Translations under genes and position numbers: made by a program
Notes under the pieces: generated by a model
Database searches by the model: none
Told to the model about the DNA's origin: nothing
Seen by the model: the letters and a program-made list of their open reading frames with translations, nothing else
In this document: positions 53,954 through 62,180 of the stretch, one piece after another
Layout of the letters: the number at the start of each line of letters is the position of its first letter
Numbering within the stretch: the stretch's first letter is position 1
NCBI GenBank assembly: GCA_015059685.1
Contig: SUZW01000012.1
Location: forward strand, 1-62,323
Source: Rikenellaceae bacterium
GTDB taxonomy: Bacteria; Bacteroidota; Bacteroidia; Bacteroidales; Rikenellaceae
Direction: 5' to 3'
DNA length: 62,323 bases

Positions 53954-56047
53954 TTATTCAAAATCATAAGCGTATATAAACTCCTTGTATATATACCAAT
54001 TCAAATAGTCAATATGTTTCTTTTTTGCATCTACATACATCGAAATTGTTATATTAGTATATTCCCCATAAGAGTTTCTAGGCACATAGAATCTAATATT
54101 TTCATATTCTTCAGGGAATGAGGCTGTAATGTGCCGAGGTGAAGTATTCCAATCCTGGTACAAATCACATATGGCTGGAGGAGTTGATGCTCTACAGTAT
54201 ATTGTTGTGAGATTAGTACACCCAAGAAAGGCATTTTTGCCAATAGAAAAAACAGAGCTACCGATTGTTAGCACATTCAGGGATTTACAATCACGAAAAG
54301 CAGATTCTTCTATATGCGTAACATTATTAGGTATAATAACTTTTATTAAACTGTAACAATCAGCAAAAGCGTAACGACCTATCAAAACCACATTGCTCGG
54401 AATTTTTATTTCGTTCAGTTTGGAACAATAATAGAATGCATATTCTTTGATAGAGGTTAATAATTGGGGCATGATTATTTTTGACAAAGCGCTACAATTG
54501 CGAAAAGCGCACCTGCCGATAGTACGAACACCTTCTCCTATAACAATCTCTCTAAGGTCCTCACAATAAGCAAATGCCCAATCTCCAATTTCTACAACAG
54601 TGTCTGGTACAGTGTAAGAGGTTATTTCTGCGGGTGCAAATGCAACTATTTTTCCATTGAATATTAGACATTTTTTATCAACAGAAGAGTATTTCCCTGA
54701 GAATGAAGACAAATTACAACACCCAGTGATTGCGCCATCTCCTATATGAGCAACATTATAAGGAATTGTCAGACTCTTTAATTGAGAACAATATGCGATG
54801 GCGTTATTTTCTATTGTCTTTATACTGCTAGGTAACATTATATTTGTCAATGTATTACATTCGCAAAATGCCCATTCCCCTATCGATGTGACATTATTAG
54901 GTATAACATATGTAATTAGGCCTTGAGGCGCAAATGCTTTTAGTTTGCCATTGACAACCAAACATCTACTATCTGTGGACGCATATTTTCCATTTATACT
55001 TTTAAGCCCACTGCAATTTCTAAAAATAGAATTTCCTATATATTGTACGCTATTTGGAATAAACACCTTTTCTAGCCTATGACAACCATGGAAAACAAAA
55101 TCTTCAATCGTTGTTACAGTGTTCGGTATATTTATATTTGTCAATGTCTGACAATCTCTAAATGCATTCTTCTTAATAGTGGTAACTGGAGAATTAAAAT
55201 AAATTACCCCTATACCATTTTTGTACTCATGGGATACTATTTGAGCGTTGAATGCATCATCTGCGATTTGTATAATTTGCTCATCTGATGTTGTATAATT
55301 CATCTGATACAAATGAATAGGTTGATTCTGCTTATTATCTATGGGTTGGTGTTCTTTAATACATTTTATTAAGACGATAAAATTCTTGTATTTTTTTACA
55401 CTCTCTGTAAGAACCTGTTCTTTTGTGTTATTAGGAGATAAGGATACAGGTATTTTGTACTTGTTGGCTAGGGCATATAAATAAGATGCTTTAATAGCAT
55501 ATCCCACGCTTTCTGCTTGAGCATGATATGCACACACAACACCAACTAAGTTTCCCTTATTGTCGAACAAAGGTCCTCCACTATTACCTGGTTGGATTGG
55601 GGTTGATATTTGATAAAGTGATGCATCATTCTTGAAGCCTGTTTGAGAACTTATAACACCTGTACTCAATTTTACATTGTTACCCATGGTGCTTATTAGC
55701 GGAAAACCTAAAGTGAATACATCTTCACCAATATCACATAGTTGTGTTTTTATGCAATAAGGGATCCCTCCAAAACCCATAAATGAATTATCTAAAATCT
55801 TCAGAATCGCTAAATCGTTTGTAGTATCACATGCATATACCTCTGCCGTAAATTCACTTTCACCTTCGCTATTAGATGTAAAAATGCAGATTTTGATTGC
55901 ACCCTTAATAACATGATAATTTGTCACTACATATGTGTTGTATAGAGCAAATCCTGTTCCACTTCCATTCCATTGAGCATTTGCTTGTAATGGCAAGATG
56001 GCACACATTGTAATCGCAAAGGATAAAAGTAATAATATTTTTCTCAT
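53954..56047 (-). CDS. secreted trypsin-like serine protease with BspA-type leucine-rich repeats
   Basis: 697 residues with a signal peptide (cleavage near QANAQ). A DegP/trypsin-like protease domain (about 27-205) has the full triad: His45 (TNYHVIKG), Asp78 (DTTNDLAIL) and Ser156 (QPGNSGGPL). After a linker, residues about 255-640 are LRR_5 (BspA-like) repeats of roughly 23 residues of the pattern ..IGxxAFxxCxxLxxIxIPxxV, with two spacer units reading SVDKKCLIFNGKIVAFAP. BspA repeats bind host or bacterial surface proteins. Joined to a protease, this suggests a targeted extracellular enzyme (inference). AT-rich, unlike the flanks, and divergent from the DUF2971 gene. Confidence 0.88.
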   Translation of the reverse strand: MRKILLLLSFAITMCAILPLQANAQWNGSGTGFALYNTYVVTNYHVIKGAIKICIFTSNSEGESEFTAEVYACDTTNDLAILKILDNSFMGFGGIPYCIKTQLCDIGEDVFTLGFPLISTMGNNVKLSTGVISSQTGFKNDASLYQISTPIQPGNSGGPLFDNKGNLVGVVCAYHAQAESVGYAIKASYLYALANKYKIPVSLSPNNTKEQVLTESVKKYKNFIVLIKCIKEHQPIDNKQNQPIHLYQMNYTTSDEQIIQIADDAFNAQIVSHEYKNGIGVIYFNSPVTTIKKNAFRDCQTLTNINIPNTVTTIEDFVFHGCHRLEKVFIPNSVQYIGNSIFRNCSGLKSINGKYASTDSRCLVVNGKLKAFAPQGLITYVIPNNVTSIGEWAFCECNTLTNIMLPSSIKTIENNAIAYCSQLKSLTIPYNVAHIGDGAITGCCNLSSFSGKYSSVDKKCLIFNGKIVAFAPAEITSYTVPDTVVEIGDWAFAYCEDLREIVIGEGVRTIGRCAFRNCSALSKIIMPQLLTSIKEYAFYYCSKLNEIKIPSNVVLIGRYAFADCYSLIKVIIPNNVTHIEESAFRDCKSLNVLTIGSSVFSIGKNAFLGCTNLTTIYCRASTPPAICDLYQDWNTSPRHITASFPEEYENIRFYVPRNSYGEYTNITISMYVDAKKKHIDYLNWYIYKEFIYAYDFE

Positions 56048-56173
56048 AACTAAAATTATTAAAACAAGACGGCTCTACAAATATACAATCATTTTTCTAA
56101 AAAAATATCATAAGTACTTAGCATTTGTTATTTTGTATTTGTTTTATTTTTTTCTGGATTTGCAGATTGTTGT

Positions 56174-56181
56174 TAACTTTG
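56174..56181 (+). promoter_or_regulatory. -7 element of the DUF2971 gene
   Basis: TAACTTTG, 12 bases before the first ATG; no TTTG at the right distance. Confidence 0.4.
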
Positions 56182-56193
56182 TAGCAAATCATC

Positions 56194-57078
56194 ATGATTA
56201 TGAGTACAATATATCATTACACTACAGTTGATGCACTGTTAGGAATGCTAAAGGAGTGTTCAAGCAGTAACAAGAATTTGAAGATGTGGGCAACACATTC
56301 AATATTTCTGAATGATCCTACAGAGTATGAATACGGCAAAGAGGTTAGTCGAAACCTTCTGCGAGAAATTGAAGATGAATTAGAGATAGACGAAAAAGAG
56401 CGTCTATCAAATCATATGTATAGTGGTGAAATGAAGAATTTTTTTACACAGCTTGAGAAGGATTCATCAAGTAGGCCCAAGGCAGTTTATGACAGCATAC
56501 CATATGTTATATCCTTTTCACTTGAATCAGACATTTTGCCAATGTGGACATCATATGGGAAAAATGGAAATGGAATTGCAATAAGCATCAACCGAGAAGC
56601 ACTTGAACAACATCTTGATAGTTTAGATGACAATCAACCCTTCACTATCAGAAATTGCTATTACGATTGTGAGTCTAATGAGTGGCAAGCAATTAAGAAT
56701 AGCATTAAGTATCAATATGAACTAATGCTACAAATAGCAAATGGGGGAGATGAGGGTATTGTTCTTGTAAAACAGATAGACATTATTCGTTTGTTGAACA
56801 ACCAACTTTCTCCATTCATCAAACACGAAGGATATCGATATGAACGAGAGGTAAGAGGTAAAGTATACAAGGCAAAGGAAATTAAATTTAGAGAATCAAG
56901 AGGTTCTTTAATCCCATATGTTGAAGTAGATATACCTATTAGTTGTATTGAAAAAATAATTATAGGGCCAACAGCAGATGCAGAAAGAATGCGCATAAGT
57001 CTTGAGATACTAATGAGAAGTCGTAGTATTGGTGGCAACATAGAGATAGTTTCGTCCGAAATCCCATATCGAGGTTAG
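56194..57078 (+). CDS. DUF2971 domain protein
   Basis: 294 residues (or 292 from the second ATG). The N-terminus IYHYTTVDALLGMLKE, then MWATHSIFLNDPTEYEYGKE (about 29-48) and SFSLESDILPMWTSYGKNGN (about 107-126), is the standard DUF2971 pattern. A conserved EREVRG segment (about 224-229) follows. No signal peptide or TM segment, so cytoplasmic. Function is not established; the family is frequent in accessory and defence-rich regions. AT-rich, inside the island bounded by direct repeats, transcribed away from the protease gene. Confidence 0.85.
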   Translation: MIMSTIYHYTTVDALLGMLKECSSSNKNLKMWATHSIFLNDPTEYEYGKEVSRNLLREIEDELEIDEKERLSNHMYSGEMKNFFTQLEKDSSSRPKAVYDSIPYVISFSLESDILPMWTSYGKNGNGIAISINREALEQHLDSLDDNQPFTIRNCYYDCESNEWQAIKNSIKYQYELMLQIANGGDEGIVLVKQIDIIRLLNNQLSPFIKHEGYRYEREVRGKVYKAKEIKFRESRGSLIPYVEVDIPISCIEKIIIGPTADAERMRISLEILMRSRSIGGNIEIVSSEIPYRG

Positions 57079-57170
57079 CAAACTAATCTTTCGAATTAGG
57101 ATATGTAATTGTCTGGATCGGGAATAATGTATCTTAACGCCCAAATTTTTGCCAAATCCTCCAAGAAAGA

Positions 57171-57196
57171 GTTCGAAAATAGGACATCATAGGGTA
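57171..57196. repeat. right attachment-like direct repeat of the island
   Basis: GTTCGAAAATAGGA followed by CATCATAGGGTA. Its last five bases are also the first five of the 57-bp repeat, so the two features overlap exactly at GGGTA. Confidence 0.55.
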
Positions 57197-57248
57197 CAAG
57201 GAGAGAAGTTCGAGAGGACTTCTCTTTTTTTGTGTTTGTTGGGTTATG
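57192..57248 (+). repeat. 57-bp direct repeat, right copy
   Basis: Exact copy of 53368-53424: GGGTA of tRNA-Leu, the terminator hairpin and GTTGGGTTATG, without the tRNA body. Confidence 0.93.
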
Positions 57249-57259
57249 TGCCGTCTGAC

Positions 57260-57473
57260 ACCCAGAGCCGGGATCGTTCAGTCGGTGGCGGTGTGGCAGA
57301 GTTGTCTGCGTGATTAGAGATAGATATTGTTGCTATGCAACTACGATAACAAATTAGCCTGCAACATCTCAAACAAGTTTGGATATTACCGACTAATTTA
57401 TTCTCTAAGCCTTTGGCTTAATATCTATCTCTTTCCCTTACTCTGCTCAAACCTGCTACGACCGTTCGACCCC
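57260..57473. repeat. tRNA-linked long palindrome C
   Basis: Starts with ACCCAGAGCCGGGATCG, an inverted copy of the tRNA-Leu 3' end with one mismatch, and ends with CTGCTACGACCGTTCGACCC (T-loop copy). AGAGATAGATATT pairs with AATATCTATCTCT across the element. Better preserved at its ends than palindrome B, although it is farther from the tRNA. No ORF. Confidence 0.7.
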
Positions 57474-57513
57474 TTAAATTCAGCCTCTTAAAGATTGCTT
57501 TTTGGAGGGAGGA

Positions 57514-57655
57514 GCAAAATGCTGAATTGACAATTGACGAATTGACAATTGACAATTAAAGGTATTTTTGTTTAGGCCTGCGGCGCTCCCCTAACGACCC
57601 TAACGACCCTAATAAACCTGCGCCCCGACCACCTCGAGAGTTCCCACAACAAAAA
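57514..57655. repeat. composite intergenic repeat cassette (copy 5, short)
   Basis: CAATTGACGAATTGACAATT units followed by CCCCTAACGACCCTAACGAC and AATAAACCTGCGCCCCGACC, in the same relative order as the inverted copy at 21702-22090 but without the middle modules. Confidence 0.7.
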
Positions 57656-57667
57656 CAGCTAACAACA

Positions 57668-57708
57668 AACAAGATAGGTATCGAAAACGATACCTATCTT
57701 GTTTTTTT
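57668..57708 (+). terminator. strong plus-strand terminator without an adjacent gene
   Basis: AACAAGATAGGTATCG, four-base loop, perfect complement, then seven T. The nearest plus-strand gene ends 590 bases upstream, beyond the repeats. Confidence 0.85.
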
Positions 57709-57739
57709 GGGGGGGGCAATCAGAATTATTCTTACACCT

Positions 57740-57867
57740 AAAAATCGTAAATGATGAGATTATTTTTGTGCAAGGCCAGGGAGCGAAAGCGGAGCATACT
57801 TTGGCGTATGTGAGCATTTCGCTCTCCGCAGGCTTGTGCAAAAAGAACTCATCAGAACGATTTTTTA
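57740..57867 (-). repeat. stop-codon-abutting nested palindrome (S9 peptidase copy)
   Basis: Outer arms AAAAATCGT/ACGATTTTT, ATGAG/CTCAT, TTTTTGTGC/GCAAAAA, an inner GGAGCGAAA/TTTCGCTCC stem and core GCATACTTTGGCGTATG. The stop codon of the peptidase gene lies in the right outer arm. Confidence 0.78.
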
Positions 57868-59976
57868 TCGGAGGTATGTCTCCAACCACCCAAAAAACTC
57901 TCTATTCCAGACGAGGGAGTTCTGCGGTTTGAAGACCTGATGTGCCTCATCCTCAAACGACACCAAGCGTGCCGGAACACCTCGCAGACGAGCTGCCGTA
58001 AAGGCCTCGAGTGACTGGGTATAAGGTATGCGGTAATCCCTCTCGCCCGTGAAGATAAGGATAGGGGTATCCCACTTTGCAACGGCTTTATGCGGAGAGT
58101 TTGCATAGGAGCGCATCGCTGTTTTATTTGTCGTATCCCAATATGCGCCACCGTAGTCGTTATTTACGAAAAACATCTCCTCGGTGTGACCATACATCGA
58201 CTCGAAGTTGAAGATGCCGCAGTGGGCAATAAACGCCTTAAAGCGCTTCTTGTGATGACCCGCAAGGTAGAATACGGAGTAACCCCCATACGAGGCACCG
58301 ACACAGCCAAGTCGCTCATTATCAACCCACTTCTCCTTTGCTACATCGTCGATAGCCGAGAGATAATCACGAATATTTTGTCCCGAGTAGTCACCCGAAA
58401 TCTGGTCGAGCCACTCCTGGCCAAACGAAGGTACGCCTCGGCGATTTGGTGCAACGACAACATAACCTTGCGCTGCCATAAGTTGGAAGTTCCAGCGGTA
58501 GCTCCAAAATTGCGACACCACGCTCTGCGGACCACCCTGGCAGTAAAGCAAGGCAGGGTATCTCTTCGTTGCATCGAAATCGGGCGGAAGGATAACCCAA
58601 GTGAGCATCTTCTTGCCGTCGGTGGTCTTCACCCAACGCTTCTGCACCTCGCCCAACTTGATGTTGTCATAGACAAAGTCGTTTACAGCAGTGAGCTTTG
58701 TCATCGAGCCATTCGCAAGGTCAAACTCGAAGAGTTCAGGAGCCATCGAGATTGTCATCACCGAGCCGACACACCTGCCTCCGCTAATCTCGAACGAGTT
58801 GATGTCGTGGTCGCCATGGGTTAAGACCTCAACCTCGCTTGTTCCATCGGCCTTCACACGACAAATCTGGTGCGTAGCCTCGATTGGTGCAATAAAGTAG
58901 AGCAATTCATCGCCATCCCACACAACATTTGTGGCGTGGTAGTCGAAGTTTTTAGTTAGATAGGCGACTTTATCCGTGGTCAAATCATAGACCATAAGTC
59001 GCTCCTTATCGGCCTCGTTACCCGGGCGTTCCTGCGAGCGAAAAGCGACTTTTGTGCCACTTGGCGACCATACGGGATACTTGTCGTAGCCCACAAACGG
59101 AAGGTGTGCAACCTCTTTGCACAGGTTGCGGGTTGTGCCATTTTCGAGGTTGTAGATAAAGATATCCGAGTCGGTAGATACGGCATACTCCGCACCGGTC
59201 AGAGGTTTGCAAGTGTAGGCAAGATATTTGCCGTCGGGGCTCCACGCAATCTCGGTGTGGTCGAAATATGGAGCAAGCGGAGCATCCCACGCAGCCTCCT
59301 TGCCGAGGATATCTATACCCTCGCCAACGCCATTTGCCAAGAGGTCGGCAACGAAGATATGGAGATATTTTCCGCTATCCCAATAGTTCCAATGGCGCAC
59401 CATCAAGTCGTCGTAGATGCGGGCCTTCGACTTGGCCATATCGCTATGTACATCGGCCGAGTTGATATCCTTGGCGTGGACATACTGTGTGTAGTAGATA
59501 TGTTGCTCGTCGGGGGCAATACCGAAGCCCTCAATACCTCCATCAAGGTTCGACATCTGCTTTGGTTGCGAGCCATCGGCCTGCATCTTCCACAGCTGCA
59601 TATCGCCACTGCGATTTGAGGCGAACCAGATATCCTTGCCATCTGCGCTCCACACGGGTGACACCGCATTTGACGAGGTATCGGTAAGCTGCTGCTCCTC
59701 GCCCGTAGCACAGTCATGGCTAACAATCACGGTGACACCTCTATTCTCCTCCATATTGTAGCGAGTGAGGGTGTAGAGCAGGGTTTTACCATCGGGCGAG
59801 AGAGCGTGTTCGCCTATACGGCTCATCTTCCACATCACCTCGGGCGTGAGTCGTGCAGCCGCAATCTCCTCGGTGGTCAGCGAGTTGTCAATAACGAGAG
59901 GTTCGGGTGCAGAGTTGCAGCCCATAACCCCCAAAGCAAGTAACGCCATAGCAAAAATAGATTTTTTCATATTCAT
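57865..59976 (-). CDS. S9-family prolyl-oligopeptidase-type peptidase, lipoprotein
   Basis: 703 residues (a second ATG two codons on is possible). Signal ends in a lipobox (LGVMGC, Cys about 20). The N-terminal half is a beta-propeller with repeated SPDGKTLLYT/SADGKDIWFASNR-type blades (about 50-430). The C-terminal alpha/beta-hydrolase domain has GASYGGYS (Ser about 562), Asp in TGERDYRIP (about 645) and His in DEAHQVF (about 677). Dipeptidyl- or acylaminoacyl-peptidases of this type release short peptides in the periplasm or at the surface. Single gene, divergent from the Nudix gene. Confidence 0.93.
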   Translation of the reverse strand: MNMKKSIFAMALLALGVMGCNSAPEPLVIDNSLTTEEIAAARLTPEVMWKMSRIGEHALSPDGKTLLYTLTRYNMEENRGVTVIVSHDCATGEEQQLTDTSSNAVSPVWSADGKDIWFASNRSGDMQLWKMQADGSQPKQMSNLDGGIEGFGIAPDEQHIYYTQYVHAKDINSADVHSDMAKSKARIYDDLMVRHWNYWDSGKYLHIFVADLLANGVGEGIDILGKEAAWDAPLAPYFDHTEIAWSPDGKYLAYTCKPLTGAEYAVSTDSDIFIYNLENGTTRNLCKEVAHLPFVGYDKYPVWSPSGTKVAFRSQERPGNEADKERLMVYDLTTDKVAYLTKNFDYHATNVVWDGDELLYFIAPIEATHQICRVKADGTSEVEVLTHGDHDINSFEISGGRCVGSVMTISMAPELFEFDLANGSMTKLTAVNDFVYDNIKLGEVQKRWVKTTDGKKMLTWVILPPDFDATKRYPALLYCQGGPQSVVSQFWSYRWNFQLMAAQGYVVVAPNRRGVPSFGQEWLDQISGDYSGQNIRDYLSAIDDVAKEKWVDNERLGCVGASYGGYSVFYLAGHHKKRFKAFIAHCGIFNFESMYGHTEEMFFVNNDYGGAYWDTTNKTAMRSYANSPHKAVAKWDTPILIFTGERDYRIPYTQSLEAFTAARLRGVPARLVSFEDEAHQVFKPQNSLVWNREFFGWLETYLR

Positions 59977-59984
59977 ATTTTTCG

Positions 59985-59992
59985 TATCTTTG
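59985..59992 (+). promoter_or_regulatory. -7 element of the Nudix-porX promoter
   Basis: TATCTTTG, 24 bases before the Nudix ATG; no convincing -33 TTTG. Confidence 0.5.
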
Positions 59993-60015
59993 TACTCAAT
60001 TTTTTTGTAGCAACT

Positions 60016-60606
60016 ATGCAGCAGACGATATATTTTCTAAATAAAGCGTTGATACTCACCGACACAGCGGTCGATATCGAAGACTACTACCGTATGCCCT
60101 CATCGGAACTTTCAAGGGCGAATGTACTCAAAATTTTCGAAACCACAAATACCATCGTCGTAATAGACTCGATGATTGAGGCCTATATCGAACAATTTTT
60201 GAGTGAGTTCAAATATGTTGAGGCGGCAGGTGGTTTGGTCGAGAACGAGAAGGGCGAGGTGTTGATGATATACTGCTATCGCCACTGGGACCTCCCCAAA
60301 GGTCATGTCGATGCAGGCGAGAGCGACGAAGAGTGTGCCGTGCGAGAGGTTGCCGAGGAGACAGGAGTCACGGGGGCGAAAATTGTGCGATTTTTGCGCA
60401 ATACTTTCCACGCCTATTGCGTTTATGGAGAGTGGGAGCTGAAGCGCACAGCGTGGTACCATCTCACCGCACCAAATTGTCCGACGAAGCCTCAAAAGGA
60501 GGAGGATATAGTTGCAGCAAAGTGGTGCTCACCCGAGGAGGTCGAGGCGAATATGCAACAGACATACCCCACAATAAGGAGTGTTTTTGCTGAAAAAGAG
60601 AGGTAG
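60016..60606 (+). CDS. Nudix hydrolase
   Basis: 196 residues. The Nudix box is complete: G96, E102 and REVAEETGV (110-118) in the pattern Gx5Ex7REUxEExGU. The N-terminal 65 residues form an extra region before the Nudix fold starts at AAGGLVENEKGEVLM. Substrate unknown (nucleoside diphosphates linked to another group). It ends 3 bases before porX, so the two are co-transcribed. A Nudix gene just before porX is worth noting, but no functional link can be read from sequence. Confidence 0.93.
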   Translation: MQQTIYFLNKALILTDTAVDIEDYYRMPSSELSRANVLKIFETTNTIVVIDSMIEAYIEQFLSEFKYVEAAGGLVENEKGEVLMIYCYRHWDLPKGHVDAGESDEECAVREVAEETGVTGAKIVRFLRNTFHAYCVYGEWELKRTAWYHLTAPNCPTKPQKEEDIVAAKWCSPEEVEANMQQTYPTIRSVFAEKER

Positions 60607-60609
60607 ATT

Positions 60610-62157
60610 ATGGTTAAAATTCTTTGGGTTGATGACGAGATAGAGTTGCTCAAACCCCACATTATGCTCCTTCAGTCGAAGGGCTACGAGGTGGCGACCT
60701 GCAACAATGGCTACGACGCTATAGATATGGCATCGGAGGTGGCATACGATGTCATCATACTCGACGAGATGATGCCCGGAATGACAGGACTCGAGACCCT
60801 GCCGCTTATCAAGGATATCCGCCCGACAACGCCCGTAATTATGGTTACGAAGAGCGAGGAGGAGGATATTATGGATAAGGCGATAGGCTCGAAGATTGCC
60901 GACTACATAGTCAAGCCCGTAAATCCGTCGCAGATGTTGCCGCTTATCAAGAAGCATGTCCTATCGCAACAACTTGTGACCGAACAAAGCACCGCAGACT
61001 ATCGTGCCGAGTTTGGGCGTATTGCGGTGTCGATGCAGAATGCAAAGAGCTTCAGTCAATGGTGCTCGATATATCGCAAACTCGTGAATTGGGATATCGA
61101 GTTGGCGGGTGGCGACGAGTCTATTCGTGAGATTTTGCAGTATCAGAAGGTCGAGGCAAACCGCATCTTCGGCCGTTTCGTCTGCGACAACTACAAGGGG
61201 TGGATAAACAGCCGTGACGAGGCGACACCGCAGATGTCGCATACGCTGATGCGTAACAACATCTTCCCGATTGTCGATAACAACACCAAGACTACGCTGC
61301 TGCTTATCGACAACTTCCGCTACGACCAATGGCGCACCATAAGCGGTATGTTGCGTGGTTATTTCGATATAGAGGTCGATGATTTCTATTGCTCCATACT
61401 ACCTACCGCTACGCAGTATGCCCGCAATGCCATATTTGCAGGTCTGATGCCGTTGGCAATAGACAAGCTGATGCCCAAAAAGTGGCTCAACGACAATGAG
61501 GAGGGCGGCAAAAACCAGTACGAGGAGGAGTTCCTCGCACGACAGATTGCGCAGGCGGGAAAGCGTTACAAGTGGTCGTTCGACAAGTTGGTACGCCCCG
61601 AGGCGGGTCGCCGACTTCTTGACAATATGCAGCACATATACGATGCCGACTTCTCGGTTATCGTCTATAACTTCCTCGACATCCTCTCGCACGCCCGCAC
61701 CGAGACCGAGATTATACGCCAGCTCACCGAGGATGATGCCTCGTTCCGCTCGCTGACTCGCTCGTGGTTTGAACATTCGGAGCTGTTTACGCTGTTGAAG
61801 ATGCTCTCCGAGCGTGGGCACAAGGTGATTATAACCTCCGACCACGGCACCGTGCGTGTCGATAACCCCGTGAAGGTTACGGGCGACCGTGAGACCTCGA
61901 CAAATCTGCGCTACAAGACCGGCCGCAACCTCGCCTACAACCGCAAGGAGGTATTCGAGGTTACACGACCCGAGGAGGTGCAACTGCCGTCGTCGAACCT
62001 CACCTCAAGCTATATCTTCGCCTACAACAACGACTTTATCGTCTATAACAACGATGCAAATCGCCATATACGATACTATCGTGATACATTCCAACACGGA
62101 GGTATCTCGATGGAGGAGATGATTGTTCCCTACATCGTCTTGCAGCCGAAGAGATAA
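60610..62157 (+). CDS. porX: response regulator with PglZ domain, PorX
   Basis: 515 residues. A CheY-like receiver (1-118) has the acidic pair D8-D9, phospho-acceptor D52, T80 and K102, all intact. A helical linker is followed by a PglZ domain of the alkaline-phosphatase superfamily (about 210-500), with LLLIDNFRYDQWR, SILPTATQYARNAIFAGLMP and IITSDHGTVRV as metal-site segments. This architecture is PorX, which with the kinase PorY controls type IX secretion genes; relatives cleave oligonucleotides. The stop codon is inside a small hairpin (CGAAGAGAT/ATCTCTTCG). Confidence 0.92.
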   Translation: MVKILWVDDEIELLKPHIMLLQSKGYEVATCNNGYDAIDMASEVAYDVIILDEMMPGMTGLETLPLIKDIRPTTPVIMVTKSEEEDIMDKAIGSKIADYIVKPVNPSQMLPLIKKHVLSQQLVTEQSTADYRAEFGRIAVSMQNAKSFSQWCSIYRKLVNWDIELAGGDESIREILQYQKVEANRIFGRFVCDNYKGWINSRDEATPQMSHTLMRNNIFPIVDNNTKTTLLLIDNFRYDQWRTISGMLRGYFDIEVDDFYCSILPTATQYARNAIFAGLMPLAIDKLMPKKWLNDNEEGGKNQYEEEFLARQIAQAGKRYKWSFDKLVRPEAGRRLLDNMQHIYDADFSVIVYNFLDILSHARTETEIIRQLTEDDASFRSLTRSWFEHSELFTLLKMLSERGHKVIITSDHGTVRVDNPVKVTGDRETSTNLRYKTGRNLAYNRKEVFEVTRPEEVQLPSSNLTSSYIFAYNNDFIVYNNDANRHIRYYRDTFQHGGISMEEMIVPYIVLQPKR

Positions 62158-62180
62158 ATCTCTTCGATAGCCACAATGGG

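Noticed and set aside
53795..54121. A 108-codon plus-strand frame after tRNA-Leu
   Set aside because: Overlaps the 3' end of the protease-LRR gene on the other strand; AT-rich tail composition and no motif.
57192..57248. A second tRNA-Leu gene
   Set aside because: Only the last five bases of the tRNA are duplicated; the rest of the repeat is terminator and flank.
57699..57932. A 77-codon plus-strand frame near the S9 peptidase
   Set aside because: Reads through a terminator and the nested palindrome, then runs antisense to the peptidase.
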